This document shows positions 12,604-12,609 of a stretch of DNA of 12,609 bases, piece after piece (position 1 is the stretch's first letter; every line of letters starts with the position of its first letter). The DNA is from Hydrogenovibrio sp049975065. Lineage in GTDB: Bacteria > Pseudomonadota > Gammaproteobacteria > Thiomicrospirales > Thiomicrospiraceae. A program made the position numbers and the translations under genes. The stretch lies in the NCBI GenBank assembly GCA_049975065.1, contig JBNGDN010000059.1, one strand, 5' to 3'. Below the pieces are notes generated by a model. That model had not been told where the DNA came from. It searched no databases and saw only the letters and a program-made list of their open reading frames with translations.

Positions 12604-12609
12604 TGGTTA

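Overview
The window looks like a gammaproteobacterial chromosome. The organism is motile (FlgN, FlgM, FlgA, CheV and an FlgT-like protein lie together, much as in polar flagellar clusters of Vibrio-type bacteria) and may assemble an alternative chaperone-usher fimbria. Base composition is close to balanced. A Thiomicrospira/Hydrogenovibrio-like relative is my guess, but nothing in the sequence proves the genus.

Layout. (1) 1-4149, minus strand: a fimbrial operon read from right to left, with a large DUF4402-type pilin (strong AGGAGG ribosome site), a smaller DUF4402-type subunit, a PapD-like periplasmic chaperone and an outer-membrane usher cut off by the window edge. (2) 4421-5038, minus: an exported protein of unknown function. 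(3) 5240-6624: two toxin-antitoxin modules back to back, ParD/ParE-like on plus and VapC (PIN) with a small antitoxin on minus, each with a visible promoter element. (4) 6759-9186, minus: flgA, flgM, flgN and a PilZ-domain gene. (5) 9395-11729, plus: cheV overlapping an flgT-like gene, divergent from flgA. (6) 11956-12434, plus: a third toxin-antitoxin module with a Txe/YoeB-like toxin.

The most unusual signal is not a gene. A perfect 10-bp palindrome, CCAGGCCTGG, occurs six times, with at least three degenerate copies, where about 0.01 would be expected by chance. It lies between genes or inside N-terminal signal regions, and most copies have a T-tract on one side, so the element has an orientation. 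The copies bracket the toxin-antitoxin modules. The VapC module sits between two 63-bp direct repeats, each a CGTTCCGA hairpin followed by the palindrome. The YoeB-like module sits between two palindromes and, inside those, inverted arrays of CACAGAG octamers plus another CGTTCC hairpin. This is consistent with small repeat-bounded accessory modules inserted between motility and adhesion genes, or with a genome-wide iterated element (uptake-, REP- or methylation-like) that accumulates at gene borders.

The genes suggest a surface and motility locus: fimbriae for attachment, export chaperone and anti-sigma genes for flagella, a CheV chemotaxis coupler, a possible c-di-GMP receptor and a basal-body H-ring protein, interrupted by stabilising toxin-antitoxin units.
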